The position numbers were made by a program, and so were the translations under genes. From NCBI RefSeq assembly GCF_900106095.1, contig NZ_FNUD01000002.1:310001-374000 (forward strand): a stretch of DNA of 64,000 bases, given 5' to 3'. Within the stretch, counting starts at the first letter, position 1. Each line of letters opens with the position of its first letter. The notes below the pieces were generated by a model, which worked only from the letters and a program-made list of their open reading frames with translations, was not told the DNA's origin and did not search any database. This stretch comes from Pseudomonas deceptionensis (lineage in GTDB: Bacteria > Pseudomonadota > Gammaproteobacteria > Pseudomonadales > Pseudomonadaceae). Shown piece by piece: positions 10,101-19,173 of the stretch.

Positions 10101-12053
10101 GTAATCGCGGCGCTCACGCACCAGCCGTACCTTGAGGTTTTCAGCGGCCAGTTTGTTGCCGTCCTTGTCGGCTACCAACAGTTCAAAGGCTACCGGGCCA
10201 TCGCCATCGGTTTCAGTGCCCTCGAACAACCCGCGCAGCCCCGGCATCCGCTCTGCCGGCCATACCGGCTGCACCAGGCGCCGGGTGATCGGCCGCCCGC
10301 CCGACTCTTGCAAGCTGGCCTGCACAATCAGTTGCAACGGGGATTTGGCATCGCTCCACTGGCTTTCAAGGCTGATGGTTTCTTTGCCGTCGGCGTTCAG
10401 TACGCTTTCGTCCAGCTCCAAATCCTGGGTCAGTTCGGTTTCGGTTACCGAACCAAACTCATAGCCCGGCAATGTGCTGACGGCTTCACGCAATGGCCGC
10501 ACATAAACCTGCCCGCTCAAGCGATTGCCGGCGGCCGGGGCGCCGTACAGATAACGGCCCGTCACCTGGATTTCGGCCGTTTGTTCAGGGCTCAGCGGCG
10601 TATCGCTGCCCTTGAGCTCCAGCGCCAGGCGCTCGGGCAGGAAGTCTTCGACCAAAAACTCATACAGCTGTGGCTTGCCATCGCCGAAATCGAACACCAG
10701 CTGCCAGCGCCCGGTCGGGGCTTCGGCGGCCAGTTGCAGCGGGTACTGATAGAAGCCCGATGCATCCGGCGACCAGACAAACTTGCGGCTGACCTGCTCG
10801 TCCGGGCGACGCACTTCAACGCTGACCGGTTGCGGCTTGACCGGGTTGCCGTCGCGGTCACGCAGCAAGGCATTGAGCAATACGGTTTCGCCGGGGCGAT
10901 ACAGATCACGCGGGCCAAACACAAAGAACTGCAGCGGATGCGCTTGCGGACCGCCGATGTCGAATTCGGCCAGGTCCAGCGCCGCCGTGTTCAAGCGCAG
11001 CAAGCTGGTCTGATCGCCCTGGCGCGCCACCAGCACTTCAGCCTTGGGTGGCAGTGCCAGCTCTGCGTGGCCATCCTTGCCGGTTTTGCCCTGACCGAGC
11101 ATCCGGCCTTTGCCATCGAGCAGTTCCAGCTCGACGCCGGCCAATGCACTGCCGCCCTCCAGGGCCTGGGTGAAGACGTCCAGGCGCTTCTGATAGCGGT
11201 GTACCGAAAGGCCGATGTCACTGAGGGTGAACAAGGTGGCGGGGGTCGAATAGTTGTAACTGCCCGTCGCCGTCATCACCGCCAGGTAGACGCCCGGCTG
11301 CTGCAACGGTTTGATCCCGGAGGTCGGCAAAATCAGGGTTTCACGGGTATTGCGCGCCGGGTTCAGGTCGAAACGGCCTGCATACACCATATCGGCCATG
11401 CTCAGCAGGTCCTTGGCTTCGTAGCTTTGCAGGCTGCTGTTGCGGCCCCACTGGCTGAGAAACGCTGGCAGCGACTCGGGCTTTATCCGAAAGAACTCAA
11501 CGTCAACCTTGTCGACATTCAACGCAATCACCGGCAGGCCTTCGGCCAGACGGGTCGGCAGCAAATTGCCACGGCTGGCGAAACCGACCGTAGGTTGCAG
11601 GTCACGGGTCTCCAGGCGGCTGATGTACTCGGCCGAGAGTTTGGCGTCGTTGACGGCACGCAGGCCAGGATCGACGGTGAGGATCAGTTTGCGCTGGGGC
11701 TCAAGATGGCGCAGGCGCAGTTCCATCAGGTTGTCCGAGAGCTCCCAGGCACCATCGACCTTACCGGTTTTGGCGTCCACCAGATGCAGCTTGTCTGCAA
11801 AATTCTGCTCAGGATGGAGCGGCACCGAAAAGCTCACGGACAAGGTGCTGGCTCCGTCCAGCTGCACTTCGGACACATCCACCACGCTCAACTCGCGCCC
11901 GGCATAGCGCTCGGCCAGCGCCTTGACGTCCTGCGCCGGCTTGGCCGGCTGGCTCGCCGCCACCGACGGCGCAGCAGGTTTGTCGACGCTGGAAGAATCA
12001 CAAGCGCTCAGCAGCGCCAGCGTGCAAGCCAGGAACAGTCCTTTGTTAAGCAT
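7164..12053 (-). CDS. yfhM: Bacterial alpha-2-macroglobulin lipoprotein (YfhM/ECAM-like)
   Basis: 1629 residues, the usual size for this family. The signal peptide ends in the lipobox L-L-S-A-C with Cys18 followed by Asp, which in enterics marks inner-membrane retention. The thioester motif C-S-E-Q is at residues 1161-1164 (bases 8562-8573), inside YPYGCSEQTTSG, so this is the thioester-bearing type. Macroglobulin-like beta domains fill the N-terminal part, and an alpha-rich thioester domain lies at about 1130-1430. It is thought to trap proteases that breach the outer membrane, guarding the periplasm while PBP1C repairs peptidoglycan. pbpC lies downstream on the same strand after an opposite-strand gene and a REP element. 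Confidence 0.93.
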   Translation of the reverse strand: MLNKGLFLACTLALLSACDSSSVDKPAAPSVAASQPAKPAQDVKALAERYAGRELSVVDVSEVQLDGASTLSVSFSVPLHPEQNFADKLHLVDAKTGKVDGAWELSDNLMELRLRHLEPQRKLILTVDPGLRAVNDAKLSAEYISRLETRDLQPTVGFASRGNLLPTRLAEGLPVIALNVDKVDVEFFRIKPESLPAFLSQWGRNSSLQSYEAKDLLSMADMVYAGRFDLNPARNTRETLILPTSGIKPLQQPGVYLAVMTATGSYNYSTPATLFTLSDIGLSVHRYQKRLDVFTQALEGGSALAGVELELLDGKGRMLGQGKTGKDGHAELALPPKAEVLVARQGDQTSLLRLNTAALDLAEFDIGGPQAHPLQFFVFGPRDLYRPGETVLLNALLRDRDGNPVKPQPVSVEVRRPDEQVSRKFVWSPDASGFYQYPLQLAAEAPTGRWQLVFDFGDGKPQLYEFLVEDFLPERLALELKGSDTPLSPEQTAEIQVTGRYLYGAPAAGNRLSGQVYVRPLREAVSTLPGYEFGSVTETELTQDLELDESVLNADGKETISLESQWSDAKSPLQLIVQASLQESGGRPITRRLVQPVWPAERMPGLRGLFEGTETDGDGPVAFELLVADKDGNKLAAENLKVRLVRERRDYYWNYSDNDGWSYHYNEKFLNLNEETLSLKAGETAKVSFPVEWGPYRVEVEDPQTGLISSLRFWAGYRAQDNAEGGAVRPDQVKLALDKAAYADGDLAKVTVTPPAAGKGYLLVEGSDGPLWWEEIEVPAEGKAFDIKLDPSWARHDLYISALVIRPGERKTNITPKRAVGVLHLPIDRSQRKLALTLDAPQKMRPKQPLTVKIHAKNADGSIPKQAHVLLAAVDVGVLNITDYPTPDPYASLFGRKAYGADQLDIYGQLIEAGQGRLASLAFGGDAALDKGGKRPATSVTIVALQSAPVTLNEQGEGEVSVDIPDFNGELRLMAQAWTDDRYGMAEAKTVVAAPLVAELAAPRFLAGGDETKLALDLSNLTDKPQKLQVQLNTEGQLSLLGDTTQNVTLSPGQRSTLQIPVKALGGFGTGQVKVTVNGLDLPGESLAPLTREWTLGVRPAYPALLKHYRTVLNDQPWSLPDTELQAFEPAGREALLSLSSRPPLNLGEQIRALKAYPYGCSEQTTSGLYPALYADAALLKRLGLEGEPDTERKRKIELGIERLLGMQRYNGSFGLWGADGQEEYWLTAYVTDFLLRARDQGYAVPPEALKKASERLLRYVQERNLIEADYSENLDHTRFAVQAYAAMVLARSQQAPLGALRSIFERRSDARSGLPLVQLSIALQKMGDQPRADQALVAGLAVTRKADQWLGDYGSPLRDQALILALLEENSLMSGQREQRLFDLSDQLAASQWLSTQERNSLFLAGRDLLSTPEKNWSAQLTSGSQTRELNNAQSGLKLEGPLLASPVTLRNEGSTPIYQQLTLSGYPQQAPAAGGQNMSIRRDYLGMNGEPLDIKALKSGDLVLVHLAVTAKQQVPDALVVDLLPAGLELENQNLGQSAASLENASTQVKQWRESMQNASVQHQEYRDDRYVAALKLDGYGTTHLLYLARAVTPGTYRVPPPQVESMYRPNWQAVGETPGEMVIKGR

Positions 12054-12132
12054 GGTGTTCTCGTTAACTGGGCAGATAAAGGGCGACTATATAACAGCCA
12101 GTGGGGAACCACAGGCGCACTGGTCAGAAAGC

Positions 12133-12166
12133 CCCCTCTCCCTCCGGGAGAGGGTTGGGGTGAGGG
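12133..12166. repeat. CCCTCTCCC/GGGTTGGGGTGAGGG intergenic repeat
   Basis: CCCTCTCCCTCCGGGAGAGG forms a short palindrome, followed by GTTGGGGTGAGGG. Members of the same family recur at 27799-27833, 50497-50534, 62424-62465 and 62501-62534, always between genes. Confidence 0.75.
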
Positions 12167-12206
12167 CAGGCTTTGCGGCTACAATCGCGGCCCCAAAGGA
12201 GCCTGC

Positions 12207-13562
12207 ATGTCATCTTCTCTATTAGCCGACTGGCGCGACCGCCCGACCCACCGCCGGGTATGGGCGCTGGCGGCGCCGATGATTTTGTCGAATATCTCTG
12301 TACCGCTGGTGGCGCTGGTCGACAGTACGGTAATCGGCCATTTGCCCCACGCCCATCAGTTGGGCGCCGTGGCGGTAGGCGCCAGCATGTACATCTTCCT
12401 GGCCTGGATGATGGGCTTTTTGCGCATGGGCACCACCGGGTTCTCCGCCCAGGCTGCCGGGCGCGGGGACGGAACGGCGTTACGCCAGATCCTGGTGCAG
12501 GGCTTGCTGCTCAGTGTGCTGCTGTCGATGCTGCTGGGGGCGATCGCCACCCCTTTCAGCACCGTGGCGCTGAGTGTGATGCAGCCCTCGGCCGAGTTGC
12601 ATGAGCTGACTCTGGATTTCTTCCATACCCGGCTGTTTGGCCTGCCCGCCGCGCTGGCCAGCTATGCACTGGTGGGCTGGTTTCTGGGCACGCAAAACGC
12701 CCGCGCGCCGCTGGCGATCCTGCTGACCACCAATCTGGTCAACATCGCGCTGAACCTGTGGTTTGTACTGGGGCTGGACTGGGGCGTGGTCGGCGCGGCG
12801 CGTGCCTCGGTGATTGCCGAGTGGAGCGGCGCCCTGCTCGGTCTGTGGCTGACTCGCGGTGCACTGCGCAAATTCCCGGGCACGCTGGTGCTGGCCGCCC
12901 TGACCGTTTGGCAGAATTGGAAACCGCTGCTGGGGGTCAACCGCGATATTTTTATCCGCAGCCTGATGCTGCAATCGGTGTTTTTCGCCATCACCTTGCA
13001 AGGCGCACGCTTGGGCGACGCCACTGTGGCGGCCAATGTGCTGCTGCTTAATGGTTTGCTGCTGGCCGCCCACGCACTGGATGGCCTGGCCCACGCCGTT
13101 GAGGCGCTGTGCGGGCACGCCATCGGCGCCCGTGACCGCATCGCATTGCGCCGCTCGATGGTGGTGGCCTGCGGCTGGTCATTGCTGGCCAGCGTAGCCT
13201 TTGCGCTGTTGTTTCTGTTTGGCGGGCATCTGTTTATCGAGATGCAGACTGACATCCCGAGCGTGCGCGAAACCGCCTTCCAGTACCTGCCGTATCTGGC
13301 ACTGCTGCCGCTGATTGCGGTGTGGAGTTATTTGCTCGACGGCCTGTTTATCGGCGCCACCCGCGCCCGGGAAATGCGCAACGCAATGGTGATCAGCGTG
13401 ATTATCGCCCTCCCCGTTGCCTGGGCACTGCACGGCTACGGCAACCACGGGCTGTGGATAAGTTTTCTGCTGTTTATGGTGCTGCGCAGCCTGACCCTGG
13501 GTGTTTATGCGTGGCGCATGCAGCGCCGGGACGAGTGGTTTACGCCCAGGGCCGCAAGCTGA
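12207..13562 (+). CDS. dinF: MATE-family multidrug/metabolite exporter (DinF-like)
   Basis: 451 residues starting at ATG 12207, preceded by AAAGGAG at a good distance. The frame is open far upstream, but that part is only the antisense of the alpha-2-macroglobulin gene. Twelve hydrophobic segments in two six-helix halves, with the N-terminal motif WALAAPMILSNISVPLVALVD, match the MATE DinF subfamily. It would export organic cations or oxidised metabolites across the inner membrane using a Na+ or H+ gradient. The substrate cannot be told from sequence. It converges with the esterase gene, with 15 bp between the two stops. Confidence 0.9.
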   Translation: MSSSLLADWRDRPTHRRVWALAAPMILSNISVPLVALVDSTVIGHLPHAHQLGAVAVGASMYIFLAWMMGFLRMGTTGFSAQAAGRGDGTALRQILVQGLLLSVLLSMLLGAIATPFSTVALSVMQPSAELHELTLDFFHTRLFGLPAALASYALVGWFLGTQNARAPLAILLTTNLVNIALNLWFVLGLDWGVVGAARASVIAEWSGALLGLWLTRGALRKFPGTLVLAALTVWQNWKPLLGVNRDIFIRSLMLQSVFFAITLQGARLGDATVAANVLLLNGLLLAAHALDGLAHAVEALCGHAIGARDRIALRRSMVVACGWSLLASVAFALLFLFGGHLFIEMQTDIPSVRETAFQYLPYLALLPLIAVWSYLLDGLFIGATRAREMRNAMVISVIIALPVAWALHGYGNHGLWISFLLFMVLRSLTLGVYAWRMQRRDEWFTPRAAS

Positions 13563-13577
13563 CCCCGCAGCCTGCGA

Positions 13578-14447
13578 CTACGGGGTTCTGGTAACAAAGT
13601 CGCTGACGTTATCCAGCACCGGTGCCAGCCAGCGCAGCGGCCGTGAAAGCGCCGCCACCAGTGTCACGTGACTGGTGCGCGAAAAGTACAGCTCCTGCAC
13701 CGGCACATGCACCCCGCGCAGTGCATTGGCCAAACCGCCTGTGTTTCGGGTCGGGTTGACCAACGTATCGCTGCGGGCAGCCATCAGCAATGCCGGTGGC
13801 GCCTCTCGGCTGACGTGGTGAATCGGCTGCGACTCGGGCGGTGAGTCCGGGTAGAAAAATACCGGCCTGACGGCCTCATCCTTGATCGGCAAAAAGTCGT
13901 ATGGCCCAGCCAAACCAATCCAGCCACGGACATTGGCCGGGCTCAGGCCGGCCGCCTTCAACCATTGCGCATCCAGGGCCAGCATCGCGACGTTGTAGGC
14001 CCCAGCGCTGTGGCCCATCAAGTACAGACGCTGGGGGTTACCGCCATACTCGCCAATGTGCCGATACGTCCAGCCCACCGCCTGCGCACCGTCTACCAGA
14101 AACTCCGGATAACGCACCTGTGGATAAAGTCGGTAATCGGCAATAACCGCAGTTATCCCCCGCGAGGCCAGCGCCTCGCCCACAAACAGGTAATCACTGC
14201 GCGAGCCGCTGTTCCAACTGCCGCCATAGAAGAACACCACCACTGGTGCGCCGGGTGCGGGCTGCTTGGGACGGTAGATATCAAGGGTTTGCCGTGGGTC
14301 TGCGCCGTAGGCAATGTCGCTGGTTTTGTCGAAAGTGCTGACGGGCGTCAGGCCGTTAATGATGCTCAACGGCGAACAGGCACTGAGCAGCCAGCCCATC
14401 AGTCCGGCGCAGGCCAGCCCGATGACACGCTTGAAGGTATTCGACAT
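13578..14447 (-). CDS. Alpha/beta-hydrolase lipoprotein (carboxylesterase-like)
   Basis: 289 residues. The signal ends in lipobox L-L-S-A-C with Cys24, so it is predicted to be anchored to a membrane on the periplasmic side. The oxyanion-hole segment VVVFFYGGSWNSG replaces the usual HGGG. The nucleophile elbow G-H-S-A-G follows, and the region around SHVTL near the C-terminus may supply the catalytic His. This is the BD-FAE/hormone-sensitive-lipase-like group. The substrate is unknown. The terminator of speA lies just upstream of its start. Confidence 0.85.
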   Translation of the reverse strand: MSNTFKRVIGLACAGLMGWLLSACSPLSIINGLTPVSTFDKTSDIAYGADPRQTLDIYRPKQPAPGAPVVVFFYGGSWNSGSRSDYLFVGEALASRGITAVIADYRLYPQVRYPEFLVDGAQAVGWTYRHIGEYGGNPQRLYLMGHSAGAYNVAMLALDAQWLKAAGLSPANVRGWIGLAGPYDFLPIKDEAVRPVFFYPDSPPESQPIHHVSREAPPALLMAARSDTLVNPTRNTGGLANALRGVHVPVQELYFSRTSHVTLVAALSRPLRWLAPVLDNVSDFVTRTP

Positions 14448-14464
14448 GCATACGACCTCTGGGC

Positions 14465-14503
14465 AAAAAAAAACGCTGACCCCTGCAATGCACAGGTCAG
14501 CGT
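14465..14503 (-). terminator. Rho-independent terminator of speA
   Basis: On the minus strand ACGCTGACC (14503-14495) pairs with GGTCAGCGT (14481-14473), a 9-bp perfect stem, followed by a run of nine T residues. It lies 31 bp past the speA stop. Confidence 0.92.
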
Positions 14504-14533
14504 AGTTCAGTCAGCGAGGACTATGTCGGGCAA

Positions 14534-16453
14534 TCAGTGGCTCGACAGGTACGACGAACGGGTCAGGCCCAGACGCAACGCGTCCAGGTACTGGGTACGT
14601 TCCTTGGCGCTGATGTTGGCGCTGGCCACTTTGTCACGGTAGTGATTCATCAACTCTTCGGGCGACAAGTGCACGTAGCGCAGCATGTCTTCGATGGTGT
14701 CGTGAGTCTCAATACCGGCGTGGTAAACGCTGCCATCTGCATTCTGGTAGATGTTCACCGAGTCGGTGTCACCGAACAGGTTGTGCATGTCACCCAGGAT
14801 TTCCTGGTAAGCGCCCACCAGGAAGATGCCCAGCAGGTAGTCTTCGCCTTCGTTCAAACCATGAACCGGCAGGCTGGTTTCAATGCTCTGCTCATCGACG
14901 TATTGCTTGATCTTGCCATCGGAGTCGCAGGTCAGATCTTGCAGTACGGCGCGACGCAGCGGCTCTTCATCCAGACGGTGCAGCGGCAGGATCGGCAGTA
15001 CCTGGCCAATGGCCCAGGTGTCCGGCAGGCTCTGGAATACCGAGAAGTTGCAGATGTACTTGTCTGCCAGCTTGTCGTTGAGCTCGTCCAGCACTTGGCG
15101 ATGGGAACGCTGACGCGCTTTCAACGAGTTGTGCAGGCGGCGGCACACAGCGAAGTAGCACTGCTCGGCCAGGGCTTTTTCCGCCAGGGTGATCTTGCCG
15201 TCGGCGTACTGGGCGGCGATGTCGCTCATGTAGTGCGTGGCGCGCCAGTAGGTTTCGGTGACCATTTCAATGTCGGTCGGACCCAGCAGGTCCACCAGCC
15301 ACTGCACGGTTTCGGGCAGGATTTCCTTGTTGTCGATCACCGGCACGTCGTCGTTGTGTTTCTCGACGTCGGTCACTTGCACCACCAGCATGGCGTGGTG
15401 CGCGGTCAGGGCGCGGCCGCTTTCAGAGAAGATGTGCGGGTGCGGCAGGCTTTGCGCGTCGCAGAACTCTTTGAGCATGCCCACGACAACACCGGCGTAG
15501 TCGTCCATGTCGTAGTTGATCGAGCTGGCGTTGCGCGAGTGCGTACCGTCGTAGTCCACGCCCAGACCGCCGCCCACGTCGATGTGGTCAACCGGCAGGC
15601 CCAGGTTGCGCAGCTCGCCGTAGTAGCGGATCGCTTCTTTGAAACCGTGCTGGTAGTCCGCCAGGTTGGCGATCTGCGAGCCCATATGGAAGTGCAGCAG
15701 GCGAATGCCCTGATCCAGGCCGGCAGCGCGGAAGCGCTCAACCACCGACAGCAATTGCGCGGCAGACAAACCGAACTTGGATTTCTCGCCGCCGGTGTCA
15801 GCCCACTTGCTCGATGCCAGGGACGACAGACGCACGCGCAGGCCCACTTGTGGCTTGACCTTGAGCGAGGCGGCTTCCTCGATCACCAGGTCTACTTCGG
15901 ACTCTTTCTCGATCACGATGAAGACGTTGTGGCCCAGCTTCTGGCCCATCAGCGCCAGACGGATGAATTCGCGGTCCTTGTAACCGTTGCAGACGATGGT
16001 GCCGCCCTTGGGGGCCAGCGCCAACACGGCCAGCAGCTCAGGCTTGGAGCCGGCTTCAAGGCCAATCGACACGTCTTTGGTGGCGATGATGTTCTCGATC
16101 ACCGCTTCTTGCTGGTTCACCTTGATCGGGTACAGCGCGGTGTACTTGCTCTGGTATTCCAGGCGCTCGATATTGGAATCGAAGGCGCCGGTCAGCTGAC
16201 GTACACGGTCTTGCAGGATATCCGGGAAACGCACCAGCAACGGCAAGGACAAACCGCTGGTCTTGCGCAGTTCGTCGACTTGCTCGTACAGGTCGATGGG
16301 CGAGCTGTTCGGGCCGTTCGGACGGACTTCTACGCGACCGGCTTCATTGATCGCGAAATACCCGGCCCCCCAATGGCGAATCCCATAAACGCTGCGGCTG
16401 TCCGCAACTGTCCATTGGCTGCCATCGTCTTTGCGTGTGCGTCGTACGGACAT
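14534..16453 (-). CDS. speA: Biosynthetic arginine decarboxylase
   Basis: 639 residues, the expected length. It converts arginine to agmatine, the first step of the agmatine route to putrescine, using PLP and Mg2+. The PLP lysine is K111 in ALYPIKVNQ. The barrel segments HFHMGSQI and [13 protein letters not shown] and the C-terminal LTCDSDGKI with the catalytic Cys are visible. It has its own 3' terminator, and about 200 bp separate it from the upstream sui1-like gene, a gap that contains a large compound palindrome. Neighbourhood and length agree with the pseudomonad speA. Confidence 0.96.
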   Translation of the reverse strand: MSVRRTRKDDGSQWTVADSRSVYGIRHWGAGYFAINEAGRVEVRPNGPNSSPIDLYEQVDELRKTSGLSLPLLVRFPDILQDRVRQLTGAFDSNIERLEYQSKYTALYPIKVNQQEAVIENIIATKDVSIGLEAGSKPELLAVLALAPKGGTIVCNGYKDREFIRLALMGQKLGHNVFIVIEKESEVDLVIEEAASLKVKPQVGLRVRLSSLASSKWADTGGEKSKFGLSAAQLLSVVERFRAAGLDQGIRLLHFHMGSQIANLADYQHGFKEAIRYYGELRNLGLPVDHIDVGGGLGVDYDGTHSRNASSINYDMDDYAGVVVGMLKEFCDAQSLPHPHIFSESGRALTAHHAMLVVQVTDVEKHNDDVPVIDNKEILPETVQWLVDLLGPTDIEMVTETYWRATHYMSDIAAQYADGKITLAEKALAEQCYFAVCRRLHNSLKARQRSHRQVLDELNDKLADKYICNFSVFQSLPDTWAIGQVLPILPLHRLDEEPLRRAVLQDLTCDSDGKIKQYVDEQSIETSLPVHGLNEGEDYLLGIFLVGAYQEILGDMHNLFGDTDSVNIYQNADGSVYHAGIETHDTIEDMLRYVHLSPEELMNHYRDKVASANISAKERTQYLDALRLGLTRSSYLSSH

Positions 16454-16578
16454 CGAAGTCCCCTATAAATAAGTCAAATAGCCCAACCTGAAAGCAGGCT
16501 GGTGCAGTCTAAAGTGTGAAAGTGACGATTAGTCAGACCCTGACAACAGCGCCGAGTTTAGAAACCCGTGATAACAGG

Positions 16579-16655
16579 CTCTGTGAAAACCATGGCGAGC
16601 ACAATCCGGCAGGCCCTTCAGGCGCCGGATCAGCTATGCGGTGGTTTTCACAGAG
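16579..16655. repeat. Compound inverted repeat between sui1-like gene and speA
   Basis: A perfect 13-bp outer inverted repeat, CTCTGTGAAAACC (16579-16591) and GGTTTTCACAGAG (16643-16655), encloses an inner stem ATCCGGC / GCCGGAT. There is no T-run on either strand, so it is not a standard terminator. It lies 5 bp past the stop of the sui1-like gene and about 125 bp before the speA start on the minus strand. Confidence 0.8.
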
Positions 16656-16659
16656 GCTG

Positions 16660-17037
16660 CTAGCCGCCGGACTTCTTGGCTTTGAACCCGTGCTTGACCA
16701 GTTCGGCCAGCAACAGTTCGACGTGATCGCCCTGGATCTCGATGATGCCGTCTTTCAACGCACCCCCCGTACCGCAACGTTTTTTCAACGCCGTGGCCAG
16801 GTCTTTGAGCGCGTCTTCGGCCAGCGGTACGCCGGTGATGGTGGTCACCGTCTTGCCGCCACGGCCTTTGCTTTCGCGACGCACGCGGGCAATGCCATCA
16901 CCTTCGGGGATCAGGGTTTGTTTGCAGGTACAGGCGTCCACCGGCTGACGACAGTCCGGACAGTGACGACCTGCGTCGGTGGAAAATACCAGGCCACCAA
17001 GGGCGGCGAAGGATGCGGCTTTTTTGGCCACCGGCAA
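16660..17037 (-). CDS. SUI1/YciH-type translation factor
   Basis: 125 residues. The C-terminal 80 residues are a SUI1/eIF1 fold (GKTVTTITGVPL, then DALKDLATALKKRCGTGG and the closing EIQGDHVELLLAEL). The N-terminal part carries four cysteines, C26, C29, C36 and C38, in CPDCRQPVDACTC, which could bind a metal. Bacterial YciH resembles eIF1 and the C-terminal half of IF3 and influences start-site fidelity under stress. Its proper role in Pseudomonas is not settled. It is adjacent to speA as in other pseudomonads. Confidence 0.9.
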   Translation of the reverse strand: MPVAKKAASFAALGGLVFSTDAGRHCPDCRQPVDACTCKQTLIPEGDGIARVRRESKGRGGKTVTTITGVPLAEDALKDLATALKKRCGTGGALKDGIIEIQGDHVELLLAELVKHGFKAKKSGG

Positions 17038-17247
17038 TCCTCATTCGGAGGACAAATAATTGGCCGGTGCATGACGCTGTTGCGCCAAGGTGTACCGACC
17101 GCGAAGCCCCACTCTGGCAGGGGCAGCGCAACTCAGGGGGAAAACCGCCTGAGCCTGAAAAAGGTCGCGCAGTGTAACGACAAAATCGCTGCTGCCCAAT
17201 AGCCAATCGGCGCAAAAGTCATCGTAAGGGCCACATGGCCTTCAACC

Positions 17248-17298
17248 GTGGGAGCGAGCCTGCTCGCGAACAGCATTCGCGAGCAGGCTCGTTCCCAC
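17248..17298. repeat. REP palindrome (GTGGGAGCGAGC class)
   Basis: GTGGGAGCGAGCCTGCTCGC and its inverted copy ending in GAGCAGGCTCGTTCCCAC form an almost perfect 51-bp palindrome between the sui1-like and Nudix genes. It is the standard fluorescens-group REP pair. Confidence 0.85.
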
Positions 17299-17318
17299 CA
17301 GGGCAACTGTGCAGCGAT

Positions 17319-17861
17319 CTACAGCGTGTTGATCTGGGCCAGATAGCGCTTGAGTGCATCCAGCGAATCCGGGCAATACGGCTGCTGTTCACTCAGGCGC
17401 AATGCCTCGTCCACCGGCATAAAGCACGCTTGCTGGACTTCTTCGGGCTGCACCTGCAACGGCCCGTCCCACACGGCCGAAAACACCGCGCACCACAGGT
17501 GGTTTTGTTCACCTTCAAAGTAAAAGCGCTCATGGGGCGTCAGCGGTATGCCGCTCACCCCCAGCTCTTCGGCCAGCTCACGGGCCGCCGATTCGGCGTA
17601 GCTCTCCTCCACCCCCACCATGCCGCCCGCCGCCACATCCCAGAAACCGGGATAAAGCGCTTTGCTCAGGGTGCGCTGATGCACGCACAGCTCACCGGCA
17701 GAGTTGAACAACAGGATAAAAGTGCCGCGCCCGATCAGCCCCCGCTCTCGCAATTGCTGGCGGGGCAAACCGCCCAGCAATTGATCATCGCGATCAACCC
17801 AGGCCACCATTTCTAGATCAGAGGCCGCACGGTGTGCGGCCTCCAGCGCTGAAATCGGCAT
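17319..17861 (-). CDS. Nudix hydrolase (YfcD-like)
   Basis: 180 residues from ATG 17861. The frame stays open into the upstream gene, but this start leaves a 4-bp gap to the DUF2333 stop and follows CAGGG. The Nudix box G-x5-E-x7-REL-x-EE-x-G is complete in GGMVGVEESYAESAA then RELAEELGV. The length and N-terminal part resemble E. coli YfcD and the isopentenyl-diphosphate isomerase-like branch. It would hydrolyse a nucleoside diphosphate-linked compound; the substrate is unknown. The tight spacing suggests co-translation with the DUF2333 gene. Confidence 0.88.
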   Translation of the reverse strand: MPISALEAAHRAASDLEMVAWVDRDDQLLGGLPRQQLRERGLIGRGTFILLFNSAGELCVHQRTLSKALYPGFWDVAAGGMVGVEESYAESAARELAEELGVSGIPLTPHERFYFEGEQNHLWCAVFSAVWDGPLQVQPEEVQQACFMPVDEALRLSEQQPYCPDSLDALKRYLAQINTL

Positions 17862-17865
17862 CAAC

Positions 17866-18933
17866 TCAGCCCTGGGACAACAATTGACGCAGGTCCATGA
17901 CCGCCGCGTTGGCGCGGGATATGTAGTTGGCCATGACCAGCGAGTGGTTGGCCAGCACGCCATAGCCGCTGCCATTGAGAATCATCGGGCTCCAGACCGG
18001 CTCCTGAGCCGCTTCCAGCTCACGAATGATCTGGCGCACGCTGACCGTGGCGTTCTTTTTGGCCAGCACGTCAGCAAAGTCGACTTCGATGGCTCGCAGC
18101 AAGTGCGACAGGGCCCAGGCCTGACCGCGGGCTTCATAGAACACGTTGTCGATCTGCATCCACGGCGTTTCGACCACTTCCTCATCAACCACCGGCACCT
18201 GGCCCGGTTGCAGGCTTTCTGTTTTCAGCGCGCTGTTGAGCTTGACCCGCCCAACGCTGGCCGACAGGCGTTGCGACAAGGAACCCAGGCGGGTACCCAC
18301 ATCGCCCAGCCAGTTGTTCAGGTTGTCGGCGCGGGCATAGAACAGGGCGTTTTTCTGGTTTGGATCAGACAGGCGCGCCTGATAACGGCTCAGGGAGTTG
18401 ATGCCTTCCTGGTACTCGGACTCGCTGGACGGCAGCATCCAGCTCTTGTTGTCGAAGTTGAAACGCGGCTCGGCCTTGGCCAAATCCGCATCTTCCGCCG
18501 ACTGCGACTGCGAACGGGCGAAGTCTTTGCGCAAGGCGCGGGTCAGGTCGCGCACCTGTACCAGCACGCCGTATTCCCAACTTGGAATGTTGTCCAGAAA
18601 GATCCCTGGCGGGAAACGGTCGTTGGACAGATAGCCGCCCGGTTTGTTGAGCAACGTACCGGCAACGCTCTTGAGGGTCTCGACGGTGGTGAAGCCCGGC
18701 ACCATTTGCTTGCCTTCTTTCTCGGCCGCCACCTGGGCGTTTTGCTGCACCGGGAACAGATCCGGCTCCTGGCTCCAGTACCAGCCCAGCCCCAGGCACA
18801 CCAGCGCGTAGATACCCACCAGCACCGCGATCGAGCGGCTCAATAGAATGCTTTTGAAATAGCCACGCGACTGTGTCTTCGTCTCTTTGACCGACTCGCG
18901 GGCACCGCCCTCACGTTTTTTCCAGTCCAGCAT
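17866..18933 (-). CDS. DUF2333 family membrane-anchored protein
   Basis: 355 residues. A charged N-terminal cytosolic tail of about 30 residues is followed by one transmembrane helix (roughly 31-55, SIAVLVGIYALVCLGLGWYW). The large periplasmic part has motifs typical of DUF2333: PGGYLSNDRFPPG, NIPSWEYGVLVQVRDLTRALR and QVRQIIRELEAA-like segments. No function is established for the family. It is conserved in this position next to the Nudix gene and gcbA in pseudomonads, which hints at an envelope or attachment role but proves nothing. Confidence 0.88.
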   Translation of the reverse strand: MLDWKKREGGARESVKETKTQSRGYFKSILLSRSIAVLVGIYALVCLGLGWYWSQEPDLFPVQQNAQVAAEKEGKQMVPGFTTVETLKSVAGTLLNKPGGYLSNDRFPPGIFLDNIPSWEYGVLVQVRDLTRALRKDFARSQSQSAEDADLAKAEPRFNFDNKSWMLPSSESEYQEGINSLSRYQARLSDPNQKNALFYARADNLNNWLGDVGTRLGSLSQRLSASVGRVKLNSALKTESLQPGQVPVVDEEVVETPWMQIDNVFYEARGQAWALSHLLRAIEVDFADVLAKKNATVSVRQIIRELEAAQEPVWSPMILNGSGYGVLANHSLVMANYISRANAAVMDLRQLLSQG

Positions 18934-19173
18934 GGCTATATCCTTTCAAATGCTTGATTCAACGGTTCGACCACAACCCTAACCCATCGTGCATTGCGTG
19001 CACGTTTTTTATCGGGGGGCATGTAAGCCCGGCACTATAGAACAAGCGCGCAGGGGATAGGCAATATGGCTGCCCGCCAGTTAATTTCAAGCAGAAACTC
19101 GTACATTTCGAACTAGGTGCTAGCATAGAGCCACCACTCGATCTCAGCATGCCCACTAACCAGCAGCCAGGAT

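Noticed and set aside
8562..12206. Very long open frame on the plus strand, continuous with dinF
   Set aside because: It is the antisense of the alpha-2-macroglobulin gene; high GC removes stops. The amino-acid composition is unnatural and the real dinF start is at 12207 with a ribosome binding site.
14537..16468. 643-codon plus-strand frame
   Set aside because: Exact antisense of speA, produced by GC-rich codon use; no start signal or family resemblance.
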